A DNA stretch of 64,000 bases from NCBI RefSeq assembly GCF_029543245.1, contig NZ_JARQWV010000011.1, forward strand, positions 62,001-126,000, read 5' to 3'. Shown one piece after another: positions 57,373 through 64,000 of this stretch. Below the pieces are notes generated by a model. The model worked only from the letters and a program-made list of their open reading frames with translations. It searched no databases and was not told where the DNA came from. Numbering within the stretch: the first letter of the stretch is position 1; each line of letters opens with the position of its first letter. The position numbers were made by a program, and so were the translations under genes. Source of the DNA: Caulobacter endophyticus (GTDB lineage: Bacteria > Pseudomonadota > Alphaproteobacteria > Caulobacterales > Caulobacteraceae).

Positions 57373-58700
57373 CAGGCGGCGGCCTTGCCGGTCAGGCGGG
57401 CCAGAACCGCGTCGAGCGGCTCGGACACGCGCTCGCCGGTCTTGCGGTTCTTCAGCTCGACCACGCCCTCGGCGACGCCCTTGGGGCCGACGATCAGCTG
57501 CCAGGGCAGGCCGATGAGGTCCATGGTGGCGAACTTGGCGCCCCCACGAGCATCGGTGTCGTCATAGAGCACGTCGACGCCGGCGGCCTGCAGCGCCTTG
57601 TAGGCGGCCTCGCAGGCTTCGTCGCAGGCCGCGTCGCCCTGGCGCATGTTGACGATGCCGACGTGGAACGGCGCGACGCTTTCCGGCCAGATGATGCCGC
57701 CTTCGTCGTGGCTGGCCTCGATGATCGCGCCCAGCAGGCGCGAGACGCCGACGCCGTAGCTGCCCATCTGGGCCGGCACTTCCTTGCCGTCCGGGCCCAT
57801 GACCAGGGCCTTCATCGGCTCGGAGTACTTCGTGCCGAACGAGAAGATGTGGCCGACCTCGATGCCGCGGGCCGACAGGCGATCGCCCTCGGGAATGGCG
57901 TCGAAGGCGGCTTCGTCGTGCATTTCCTCGGTGGCGGCGTAGAGGGCCGTGCGCTGGTCGACCAGCGGCTGCAGGTCGCCGTACCAGTCGACGTCGGCGC
58001 CGGGCGGATCCATCTCGACCAGGTCCTTGTGGCAGAAGACGGCGCTTTCGCCCGTCTCGGCCAGCACGATGAACTCGTGGGACAGGTCGCCGCCGATCGG
58101 GCCGGTGTCGGCGCGCATCGGCACGGCCTTCAGACCCATGCGGGCATAGAGGTTCAGGTAGGCCACGAACATGCGGTTGTAGGACTTGCGCGCGCCCTCG
58201 GCGTCGAGGTCGAAGCTGTAGGCGTCCTTCATCAGGAACTCGCGGCCGCGCATCACGCCGAAGCGCGGACGGCGCTCGTCGCGGAACTTCCACTGCACGT
58301 GATAGAGGTTCTTGGGCAGGTCCTTGTAGCTCCGCACCGAGGCGCGGAAGATCTCGGTGACCATCTCCTCGTTGGTGGGCCCGTACAGCAGCTCGCGCTC
58401 ATGACGGTCGGTGATGCGCAGCATCTCCGGACCGTAGGCGTCGTAGCGGCCCGACTCGCGCCACAGGTCGGCGAGTTGCAGGGTCGGCATCAAGAGCTCG
58501 ATGGCGCCGGCGCGATCCATTTCCTCGCGGACGATCTGCTCGATCTTGTTGAGCACCCGCAGGCCCAGTGGCAGCCACGCATAGATGCCGGCGGCCTCCT
58601 GGCGGATCATGCCCGCGCGCAGCATCAGCTGGTGCGAAGCGATCTGGGCATCGGAAGGAGCTTCTTTCAGGACGGGCAGGAAGTAGCGCGACAGGCGCAT
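57372..58700 (-). CDS. proS: Proline--tRNA ligase
   Basis: A 442-residue class II aminoacyl-tRNA synthetase. The start [20 protein letters not shown] is typical; motif 2 is [20 protein letters not shown], and the core carries [19 protein letters not shown]. It lacks the editing insertion found in E. coli ProRS (572 residues), as is normal for alphaproteobacteria. An anticodon-binding domain ends the protein. It is coupled to lolC-lolD. Confidence 0.96.
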   Translation of the reverse strand: MRLSRYFLPVLKEAPSDAQIASHQLMLRAGMIRQEAAGIYAWLPLGLRVLNKIEQIVREEMDRAGAIELLMPTLQLADLWRESGRYDAYGPEMLRITDRHERELLYGPTNEEMVTEIFRASVRSYKDLPKNLYHVQWKFRDERRPRFGVMRGREFLMKDAYSFDLDAEGARKSYNRMFVAYLNLYARMGLKAVPMRADTGPIGGDLSHEFIVLAETGESAVFCHKDLVEMDPPGADVDWYGDLQPLVDQRTALYAATEEMHDEAAFDAIPEGDRLSARGIEVGHIFSFGTKYSEPMKALVMGPDGKEVPAQMGSYGVGVSRLLGAIIEASHDEGGIIWPESVAPFHVGIVNMRQGDAACDEACEAAYKALQAAGVDVLYDDTDARGGAKFATMDLIGLPWQLIVGPKGVAEGVVELKNRKTGERVSEPLDAVLARLTGKAAA

Positions 58701-59117
58701 GGACGAGACGTCTCCGGGAGTATTCGAGGCGTTGAGATAGCCGGTCGCCGTTCAGCTTGGCAACGCGCGCGGCGAAAAGATGACGCTTTGGGTGTCGAAG
58801 GCGGCTGACTGTCGAAAGAGTTGGGCCATGAGCCCGCCCTCTCCCTTCGCCCGACGCCTTCTGGCCAAGCTAAACGAAAAGAAGGCCGCGCGGTTCAATC
58901 GCGCGGCCGTTCAAGTTCATCGTCGGGGAAGACGCCACAGAGCAAGGCCGAACCCGGCCTCGTCATGACAATCTACGACTCTCGAACGGCTGTTGGGGCA
59001 TGCGATTGCCGCCGGCGTACAAGCTCCGCGCGTTTCGCCCAAGACATGGGCGTTTGGCGGGCAGGAGATCGCAGGTCGCACAACCCTTGGGCGCCCAGCC
59101 TGCGGCTGCAAAAGTTT
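58701..59117. other. Spacer between proS and the DUF1467 gene
   Basis: About 415 bases with no supported gene. It would hold the proS promoter on the minus strand. The only structure I see is the terminator-like hairpin near its left end. Several short frames look like non-coding sequence. Confidence 0.6.
58870..58908 (-). terminator. Intrinsic terminator downstream of the DUF1467 gene
   Basis: GGCCGCGCG (58884-58892) pairs perfectly with 58900-58908 across a 7-base loop. On the minus strand it is followed by TTCTTTTCGTTT. It would end the rhomboid-or-epimerase-DUF1467 transcripts before proS. Confidence 0.75.
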
Positions 59118-59378
59118 TCAGTAGGTCGAGGGCAGGTCCGGCAGGCTGACCAACTGGAACTTCACCACCAGCCACAGAATCGCGAACAGCACGACCGCCA
59201 CGCAGGTGGTGGTGAAGAACTTGCGCTTCAGGTTGGGGTTCACCGGCGCGCCGGGATCGGCCCCGGGCGGCGGCTCGATTCCCATCTCGTGATAGCTGCG
59301 CGTGCCCAGCGGCAGCACGGCGAACAGCACCGTCCACCAGATGGTCAGGAAGATGGCGACGCTGGTGATCGGGCCCAT
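59118..59378 (-). CDS. DUF1467 family membrane protein
   Basis: An 86-residue protein with two transmembrane helices (about residues 5-23 and 57-76). The family pattern is SVAIFLTIWWTVLFAVLPLG and the linker PPPGADPGAPVNPNLKRKFF. Function unknown. Its start overlaps the stop of the methylmalonyl-CoA epimerase gene, and this pairing, often with proS next, is common in alphaproteobacteria. Confidence 0.9.
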   Translation of the reverse strand: MGPITSVAIFLTIWWTVLFAVLPLGTRSYHEMGIEPPPGADPGAPVNPNLKRKFFTTTCVAVVLFAILWLVVKFQLVSLPDLPSTY

Positions 59379-59797
59379 CAGTGATGCGCGTCCTTGGGGC
59401 TTTCCATCAATTCCACGAGCATGCCGCCCATGTCCTTGGGGTGAACGAAGATGATCAGCGTTCCATGGGCGCCGATCCTGGGCTCGCCTAGCACGGTCGC
59501 GCCCTTGGCGACCAGAGCGTCACGGGCTTCGTAGATGTTCTCGACCTCGAAGCAGACGTGATGCTGACCGCCCTTGGGGTTCTTGGCCAGGAAGGCGTGG
59601 ATCGGGGATTTCTCGCCGTAGGGCTCGATCAGCTCGATCTGGCTGTTGGGCAGGTTGACGAAGCAGACCCAGACCCCCTGCTCGGGCATGGCCCACTTCT
59701 CGGTCACCGAGGTGGCGCCCAGCAGCTCGCGGTACATCTTCACCGACTCGTCGATAGAGGGCGTGGCGACGCCGATGTGGTTGAGCCTGCCGATCAT
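59378..59797 (-). CDS. mce: Methylmalonyl-CoA epimerase
   Basis: A 139-residue glyoxalase-fold enzyme that interconverts the methylmalonyl-CoA epimers in propionyl-CoA breakdown. The start MIGRLNHIGVATPSIDESVK and the metal ligands in HIGVA, GGQHHVCFEVENI and the C-terminal MGGMLVELME are family features. Full length. The mutase and carboxylase genes are not in the window. Confidence 0.92.
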   Translation of the reverse strand: MIGRLNHIGVATPSIDESVKMYRELLGATSVTEKWAMPEQGVWVCFVNLPNSQIELIEPYGEKSPIHAFLAKNPKGGQHHVCFEVENIYEARDALVAKGATVLGEPRIGAHGTLIIFVHPKDMGGMLVELMESPKDAHH

Positions 59798-59859
59798 GGT
59801 TCCTGTCCCGGGCTGGTGCGGTGTTGGAGACCAACTAACCGCGCCTCCGGTCGCGGCAG

Positions 59860-60591
59860 TCAAGCGCCGCGAAGGCCCCTCAGCCAGTGGAAGCGGACGG
59901 GCAGCACGCCAACCAGCACAAGACCCAGGACAAAGCCGCCCAGATGGGCCTGCCAGGAGACGAGGATCAGGCCCTGCTGGCTGGCCAAGCCGTAGGCGCC
60001 GGCGGCGACCACGACGATCAGGTTCATCACGCCGAAGGACAGGGCCGAACGGCCGACGGCCTTGGAGAAGATCGGATGCAGCTCTTCCCTGCCCGGCCCG
60101 ACCAGGCGGGCGCCCGCGCCCCACAGGCCGCAGATGGCGCCGGACGCACCCAGTAGCCAGGCGTCGGGCATCATCAGCCCGGCCAGCGCCACGCCGGCCA
60201 GACCGCAGCCCAGATAAAGGCCTGCGAACAGCAGGCCGCCGACGGCATCGCGCCCCAGGCGCTGGGCGATGCCGGGGCCCAGGGCGACCAGAGCCGCCGA
60301 GTTCATCACCACGTGCAGCCAGCCGGCGTGCAGGAACATCGAGGTCAGCGGCGTCCACCACAGGCCGTCCCGGAAGTTGCCGGGGTGGAAGGCGCCGTAG
60401 CTGAGCATCCGCTCCTCCAGCCCCAGCGGCGCGCTGGCCAGCTGGGCGGCGAAGACGATCCAGATCAGGCCCAGGGTCACCAGGACCGGCCAGGCCTCGA
60501 ACCAGATGACGGCCGGCCCCTGGCCGAAGATCCCCTCGCGCCGCGGCGGCGGCTCGCGGGGATCAGGCGGGGTCTGGTCGTCGATGCTCAT
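59860..60591 (-). CDS. Rhomboid family intramembrane serine protease
   Basis: A 243-residue membrane protease with six or seven transmembrane helices. The catalytic Ser150 is in LLGASGAICGLWGA, and His216 in WQAHLGGFVLG; the helix-2 HxxxN is H93-V-V-M-N97. Residues 1-22 are a Pro-rich cytoplasmic head. The substrate is unknown. It lies 7 bases after the RNase J stop, so it is probably read from the nuo-birA-coaX-rnj transcript. Confidence 0.92.
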   Translation of the reverse strand: MSIDDQTPPDPREPPPRREGIFGQGPAVIWFEAWPVLVTLGLIWIVFAAQLASAPLGLEERMLSYGAFHPGNFRDGLWWTPLTSMFLHAGWLHVVMNSAALVALGPGIAQRLGRDAVGGLLFAGLYLGCGLAGVALAGLMMPDAWLLGASGAICGLWGAGARLVGPGREELHPIFSKAVGRSALSFGVMNLIVVVAAGAYGLASQQGLILVSWQAHLGGFVLGLVLVGVLPVRFHWLRGLRGA

Positions 60592-60598
60592 TCGGACG

Positions 60599-62278
60599 TC
60601 AGAGGCGCAGGACGGTCGTCTCGACGACCGGCTTGCGTTCCCAGATGCGGAAGGCGGCCTTCTTCACCGCGCGCGAGATGGCGTTCTCGATGGTCTCGTC
60701 GATCTCGCGGTCGTCGCCCGACAGGCGCTTGAACGCCTCTTCGGCCTCTTCCGCCAGGTCGTCGAGCGCTTCGTCGAGGGGGTATTCCTCGTCGCCGGCC
60801 AGACCCAGACCACGGACCTGCGGGCCCGAGACGATCTTGTTGCGGCCGTCCAGCACGATCGACACGGCCAGCACGCCGTTGAACGCCGCGTGGCGACGCT
60901 CGCGCAGGGCCTCGCCGTTCTCGGGCGTCACGACGCCGCCGTCGACGTACAGGCGACCGGCCGGCACCTCGTCGATGATCTCCGGATGACCCGGCGCCAG
61001 GCGCACCATGTCGCCGTTGCGCGGGCTGACGGCGTGCGGGACCTGCAGATCCTTGGCGAAGGCGGCGTGCTCGAGCAGGTGGCGGCGCTCGCCGTGGGTC
61101 GGCACCGCGATCTGCGGGCGGGCCCACTGGTACATCTGCTTCAGCTCGTCGCGGCACGGGTGGCCGCTGACGTGGATGCCGGGGGTGTCGCGCTCGGTGT
61201 GCAGGCGCACGCCGCGGTCGGCCAGCTTGTTCTGCAGGTTGCGGATCGGGATCTCGTTACCCGGGATCACGCGCGAGCTGAACACCACGTGGTCGCCCGA
61301 CGACAGCTTGACGTGCGGGTGGTTGCCCTCGGCGATGCGGGCCAGGGCCGCCCTCGCCTCTCCCTGGCTGCCGGTGCAGAGATAGAGGATCTCGTTTTCC
61401 GGCATGTGCTTGGCCTGATCGTCGGTAACGAACGGGTCCAGGCCCTCGAGCAGGCCGACAGAGCGGGCGGCGGCGGCCATGCGGTGCATCGAGCGGCCCG
61501 CGAGGCAGACCTTGCGGCCGGCGGCCTGGGCGGCGCGGATCACGGTGTCCATGCGCGCCACGTTCGAGGCGAAGCAGGCCACGGCGATCTTGCCCGTCAG
61601 GCTGCCGATCAGCTTGTTCAGCTCGACCCGGACGTCTGCTTCCGAGCCGGACTCGCCCTCGACGAAGACGTTGGTGCTGTCGCAGACCATGGCCAGCACG
61701 CCCTCGTCGCCCAGGCGGCGCAGGGCGTCGACGTCGGTGGCCGCGCCCAGCTGGGGATCGGGATCGATCTTCCAGTCGCCGGTGTGCAGGACCGTGCCCA
61801 GCGGGGTCTTGATCGCCAGGCCGTTCGGCTCGGGGATCGAGTGGGTCAGGGTGACCATTTCCAGGTGGAAGGGGCCAAGGTCGAAGCTGCCGCTCAGCGG
61901 CACCTCGATGATCTCGACCTCGTCCAGGAGGTTGGCGTCGCGCAGCTTCTCGCGCAGCAGGAAGGCAGTGAAGGGCGTGGCGTAGACCGGCGCCTTCAGT
62001 TGCGGCCACAGCCAGGCGACGGCGCCCAGGTGATCTTCGTGGGCGTGAGTCAGGACGATGCCGAGGATGTCGTCCGCATAGGGCACGATGTACTCGGGGT
62101 CGGGCAGGATGATCTCGACGCCCGGCGTCGTCTGGTCGCCGAAGGTGACGCCGAGGTCGACGACGATCCACTTGCGGTCGTCGGCGGGCCCGAAGCCGTA
62201 CAGGTTGAAGTTCATGCCGATCTCGTTCGACCCGCCCAGCGGCAGGAAGACGAGTTCGTCGTTGGTTTGCTTTTTCAT
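60599..62278 (-). CDS. rnj: Ribonuclease J
   Basis: A 559-residue beta-CASP metallo-beta-lactamase nuclease for rRNA and mRNA processing. Metal ligands are HAHEDH at residues 78-83; GDWKIDPDP, the beta-[24 protein letters not shown] and PTHGERRHL follow. The ATG overlaps the coaX stop (ATGA), so it is coupled. Alphaproteobacteria often carry RNase J in addition to RNase E. Confidence 0.96.
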   Translation of the reverse strand: MKKQTNDELVFLPLGGSNEIGMNFNLYGFGPADDRKWIVVDLGVTFGDQTTPGVEIILPDPEYIVPYADDILGIVLTHAHEDHLGAVAWLWPQLKAPVYATPFTAFLLREKLRDANLLDEVEIIEVPLSGSFDLGPFHLEMVTLTHSIPEPNGLAIKTPLGTVLHTGDWKIDPDPQLGAATDVDALRRLGDEGVLAMVCDSTNVFVEGESGSEADVRVELNKLIGSLTGKIAVACFASNVARMDTVIRAAQAAGRKVCLAGRSMHRMAAAARSVGLLEGLDPFVTDDQAKHMPENEILYLCTGSQGEARAALARIAEGNHPHVKLSSGDHVVFSSRVIPGNEIPIRNLQNKLADRGVRLHTERDTPGIHVSGHPCRDELKQMYQWARPQIAVPTHGERRHLLEHAAFAKDLQVPHAVSPRNGDMVRLAPGHPEIIDEVPAGRLYVDGGVVTPENGEALRERRHAAFNGVLAVSIVLDGRNKIVSGPQVRGLGLAGDEEYPLDEALDDLAEEAEEAFKRLSGDDREIDETIENAISRAVKKAAFRIWERKPVVETTVLRL

Positions 62279-63057
62279 TCGGACTCTAGGTGGGTATTGC
62301 GGCGGTGAATTTCGAGGAGACCACGGATGGTCAGATCGGGGTCGAAGTGGTCGATGCTGTCGGTGGCGTCCTCGAACAGCGAGGCGACGCCGCCGGTGGC
62401 GACCACGGTCAGGTTCTCGCCGCGCTCTTCCTTGATGCGCGAGACGAGCCCTTCGATGAGTGAGATGTAGCCCCAGAACACGCCCGACTGCATGGCGCCG
62501 ACCGTGTCGGTGCCCACGATCTTGCCGGGACGCTGGATGGCGATGCGGGGCAGCTTGGCGGCCGCCTCGTGCAGGGCCTGCATGGAAAGGTTGATGCCCG
62601 GGGCGATGATGCCGCCCTCGAAGGCCCCGTCGGCGGCCACGACGTCGAAGGTGGTGGCCGTGCCGCTGTCGATTACGATCAGCGGGCCCTTGTAGACCAT
62701 GCTGGCGCCTACCGCGTTGACCAGGCGGTCGGCGCCGGCCTCGGACGGCTTGTCGATGCGGATGTCGACGCCCAGACGGGCGTTCTCGCCGATCACCAGC
62801 GGCTCGACGTTCAGGTAGCGACGCGACAGGTTGCGCAGGTTGAACAGCGACTGGGGCACGACGCTGGAGATGATGCAGGCGTCCAGCGAGCGGAAGCCCA
62901 GGCCCTGCATCGACATCAGCTGCGACAGCCACACGACGTACTCGTCGGCGGTGCGGGTGCTCTCGGTGGCGGCCCGCCACTGGGCGATCCACGACTGGCC
63001 GTCGTGAATGGCGAACATGGTGTTGGTGTTGCCCTGTTCGATGGCCAGCAGCATCAC
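62275..63057 (-). CDS. coaX: Type III pantothenate kinase
   Basis: A 260-residue kinase for the first step of coenzyme A synthesis; panB is also in the window. The N-terminal phosphate motif reads [16 protein letters not shown], with Glu6 where most CoaX proteins have Asp (DxGNT). [13 protein letters not shown] and [11 protein letters not shown] are typical. Coupled to birA upstream (ATGA overlap) and rnj downstream. Confidence 0.94.
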   Translation of the reverse strand: MMLLAIEQGNTNTMFAIHDGQSWIAQWRAATESTRTADEYVVWLSQLMSMQGLGFRSLDACIISSVVPQSLFNLRNLSRRYLNVEPLVIGENARLGVDIRIDKPSEAGADRLVNAVGASMVYKGPLIVIDSGTATTFDVVAADGAFEGGIIAPGINLSMQALHEAAAKLPRIAIQRPGKIVGTDTVGAMQSGVFWGYISLIEGLVSRIKEERGENLTVVATGGVASLFEDATDSIDHFDPDLTIRGLLEIHRRNTHLESE

Positions 63058-63824
63058 GAAGCTCCGAAGAAGACGTCGCCGGCGGTGATCCGGCGCAGTT
63101 GGCCGTCAGCCAGGCGCAGGCGCAAGGCCCCATCGCCGTCGAGGCCCTCGGCTATGCCCTCGACCGTCTCGTTGCCGAGCCGGGCGATGCATAGTTCGCC
63201 CATTCCGTGGGCCTTGGCGGTCCAGGCGTCGGCGATGGCGGGAAAGCCCAGGCGCATCCAGACGTCCAGCCAGCGGTCGAACGACGCGGCCAGCACCCCG
63301 ATCGCCTCGACGGGCGACGGCGGCGGCTCGGCGCGCCAGGTCGGCAGGGCCGTGGTCGGGCGCTCGCTGTCGATGGGCTTGCGGGCCAGGTTCACCCCGA
63401 TCCCAACGGCCAGCCACAGGCCGCCGTCCGGCGACTTGCCGGACTCTATGAGGATACCGCTGATCTTGAGGCCGCCCACCATCGGGTCGTTGGGCCATTT
63501 CAGGCTGACCAGGCGCTCGGGCACGTAGGTCGCCAGCAGGTCGGCCACCGCCAGGGCGGCGACGAACGAGACCTGGGCGGCTTCGGCCGGCGGTTTGTCG
63601 AGGGTGAGCAGAAGCGTGGCGGCCAGGTTGCCGTCGCCGGTTTCCCAGGCGCGGCCCCGGCGGCCCCGGCCCGCGGTCTGCCGCAGGCCGACGATCCAGA
63701 CGGGCTCGGTCCGCCCCGCTTCTGCGCGGCGGCGGACCTCGGCGTTCGTCGAGTCGATCTCGTCGAAAACGACGACGGGCGGCCCCTTGCCCGCCCCGTT
63801 GTCGAACGGGGGGCCGCCCGTCAC
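63054..63824 (-). CDS. birA: Biotin--[acetyl-CoA-carboxylase] ligase
   Basis: A 256-residue biotin protein ligase. The biotin-AMP motif is [20 protein letters not shown], followed by [20 protein letters not shown]. There is no N-terminal winged-helix domain, so it is a ligase only and not a repressor. The start is GTG, one base after the nuoN stop. It overlaps coaX by 4 bases. Confidence 0.94.
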   Translation of the reverse strand: MTGGPPFDNGAGKGPPVVVFDEIDSTNAEVRRRAEAGRTEPVWIVGLRQTAGRGRRGRAWETGDGNLAATLLLTLDKPPAEAAQVSFVAALAVADLLATYVPERLVSLKWPNDPMVGGLKISGILIESGKSPDGGLWLAVGIGVNLARKPIDSERPTTALPTWRAEPPPSPVEAIGVLAASFDRWLDVWMRLGFPAIADAWTAKAHGMGELCIARLGNETVEGIAEGLDGDGALRLRLADGQLRRITAGDVFFGAS

Positions 63825-63825
63825 G

Positions 63826-64000
63826 TCAGAGGTGGCCGAAAGCGGCCGCCGCGAGCTTGGCGGCGGGGTCGAGCCAGACCAGCGCGACCAGCACGACGGG
63901 GAACGAGAACAGCGCCGCGGCGAAGCCGATCGCGCGAGCGGTCGGTTGCGGCTTGTCCACCGCGCCGACGGGCGCGTCGAACCACATCGCCTTGATCAGG
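63826..64000 (-). CDS. nuoN: NADH-quinone oxidoreductase subunit N, C-terminal part
   Basis: The last 57 residues of NuoN, a proton-pumping membrane subunit of complex I. The readable end includes LIKAMWFDAPVGAVDKPQPT and a final transmembrane helix AIGFAAALFSFPVVLVALVW, then FGHL and stop. The gene continues past the window edge. The nuoN-birA-coaX-rnj order is common in alphaproteobacteria. Confidence 0.88.
   Translation of the reverse strand, partial: LIKAMWFDAPVGAVDKPQPTARAIGFAAALFSFPVVLVALVWLDPAAKLAAAAFGHL

Noticed and set aside
58884-58915. GGTTCAATC inside a GC stem, like a tRNA T-arm
   Set aside because: No acceptor, D-arm or anticodon arm flanks it. The stem plus T-rich tail fits a minus-strand terminator better.

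Overview
The window is a stretch of chromosome from a high-GC alphaproteobacterium, most probably Caulobacter or a close relative in the Caulobacteraceae. The evidence is the strong GC bias, the TonB-dependent receptors, the site-2 protease gene upstream of bamA in a dense lipid A/envelope operon, LpxI in place of LpxH, a DUF1467 gene next to methylmalonyl-CoA epimerase and proS, a nuoN-birA-coaX-rnj tail, and a soluble chemoreceptor preceded by a CtrA-like box. No phage, CRISPR array, insertion sequence or tRNA was seen. Nearly all of it is core genome.

Layout. 1-3.6 kb: a TonB-dependent receptor and two secreted proteins of unknown role. 3.6-5.2 kb: ribosomal operon rpsF-rpsR-rplI with a structured leader and a clear terminator. 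5.3-7.7 kb: a second TonB-dependent receptor. 7.8-17.1 kb: dnaB, marC, a DUF3667-like protein, alr, a Yip1-family protein, and the coupled set radA-cvpA-purF. 17.2-20.8 kb: an SBF-like transporter, an SDR and a cytoplasmic chemoreceptor. 20.8-27.3 kb (minus strand): an ECF sigma/membrane-partner set, panB, and the translation/outer-membrane set yfgM-like, bamB, der. 27.4-33.4 kb: small metabolic and stress genes (HAD phosphatase, ArsC-like, haem oxygenase, YbaN, 2'-5' RNA ligase, GST) and an orphan fliK-like/flhB-C pair.

33.4-48.4 kb is one long minus-strand envelope and translation block: rpsB, tsf, pyrH, frr, uppS, cdsA, dxr, rseP, bamA, ompH, lpxD, fabZ, lpxA, lpxI, lpxB. It joins ribosome maturation, undecaprenyl and isoprenoid supply, phospholipid precursor synthesis, outer-membrane protein insertion and lipid A synthesis. 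Many of these genes overlap by 1-13 bases and are probably translationally coupled. 48.4-50.6 kb is the only poorly coding region. It contains a recognisable but broken gene (HTH, transmembrane segment, Ig-like domain) and one intact GFA-family gene. 50.6-64 kb holds dnaE, a nucleoside hydrolase, the lolD/lolC lipoprotein exporter, proS, DUF1467, methylmalonyl-CoA epimerase, a rhomboid protease, RNase J, coaX, birA and the 3' end of nuoN.

I found no convincing new multi-gene system. The items most worth checking are the decaying HTH-Ig gene, the fliK-like/flhB-C pair away from other flagellar genes, the putative S6:S18-type leader of rpsF, the ECF sigma factor with a non-zinc membrane partner, and two compact composite inverted-repeat elements. 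All functional calls rest on motifs and family resemblance read from the sequence. No database search was run.
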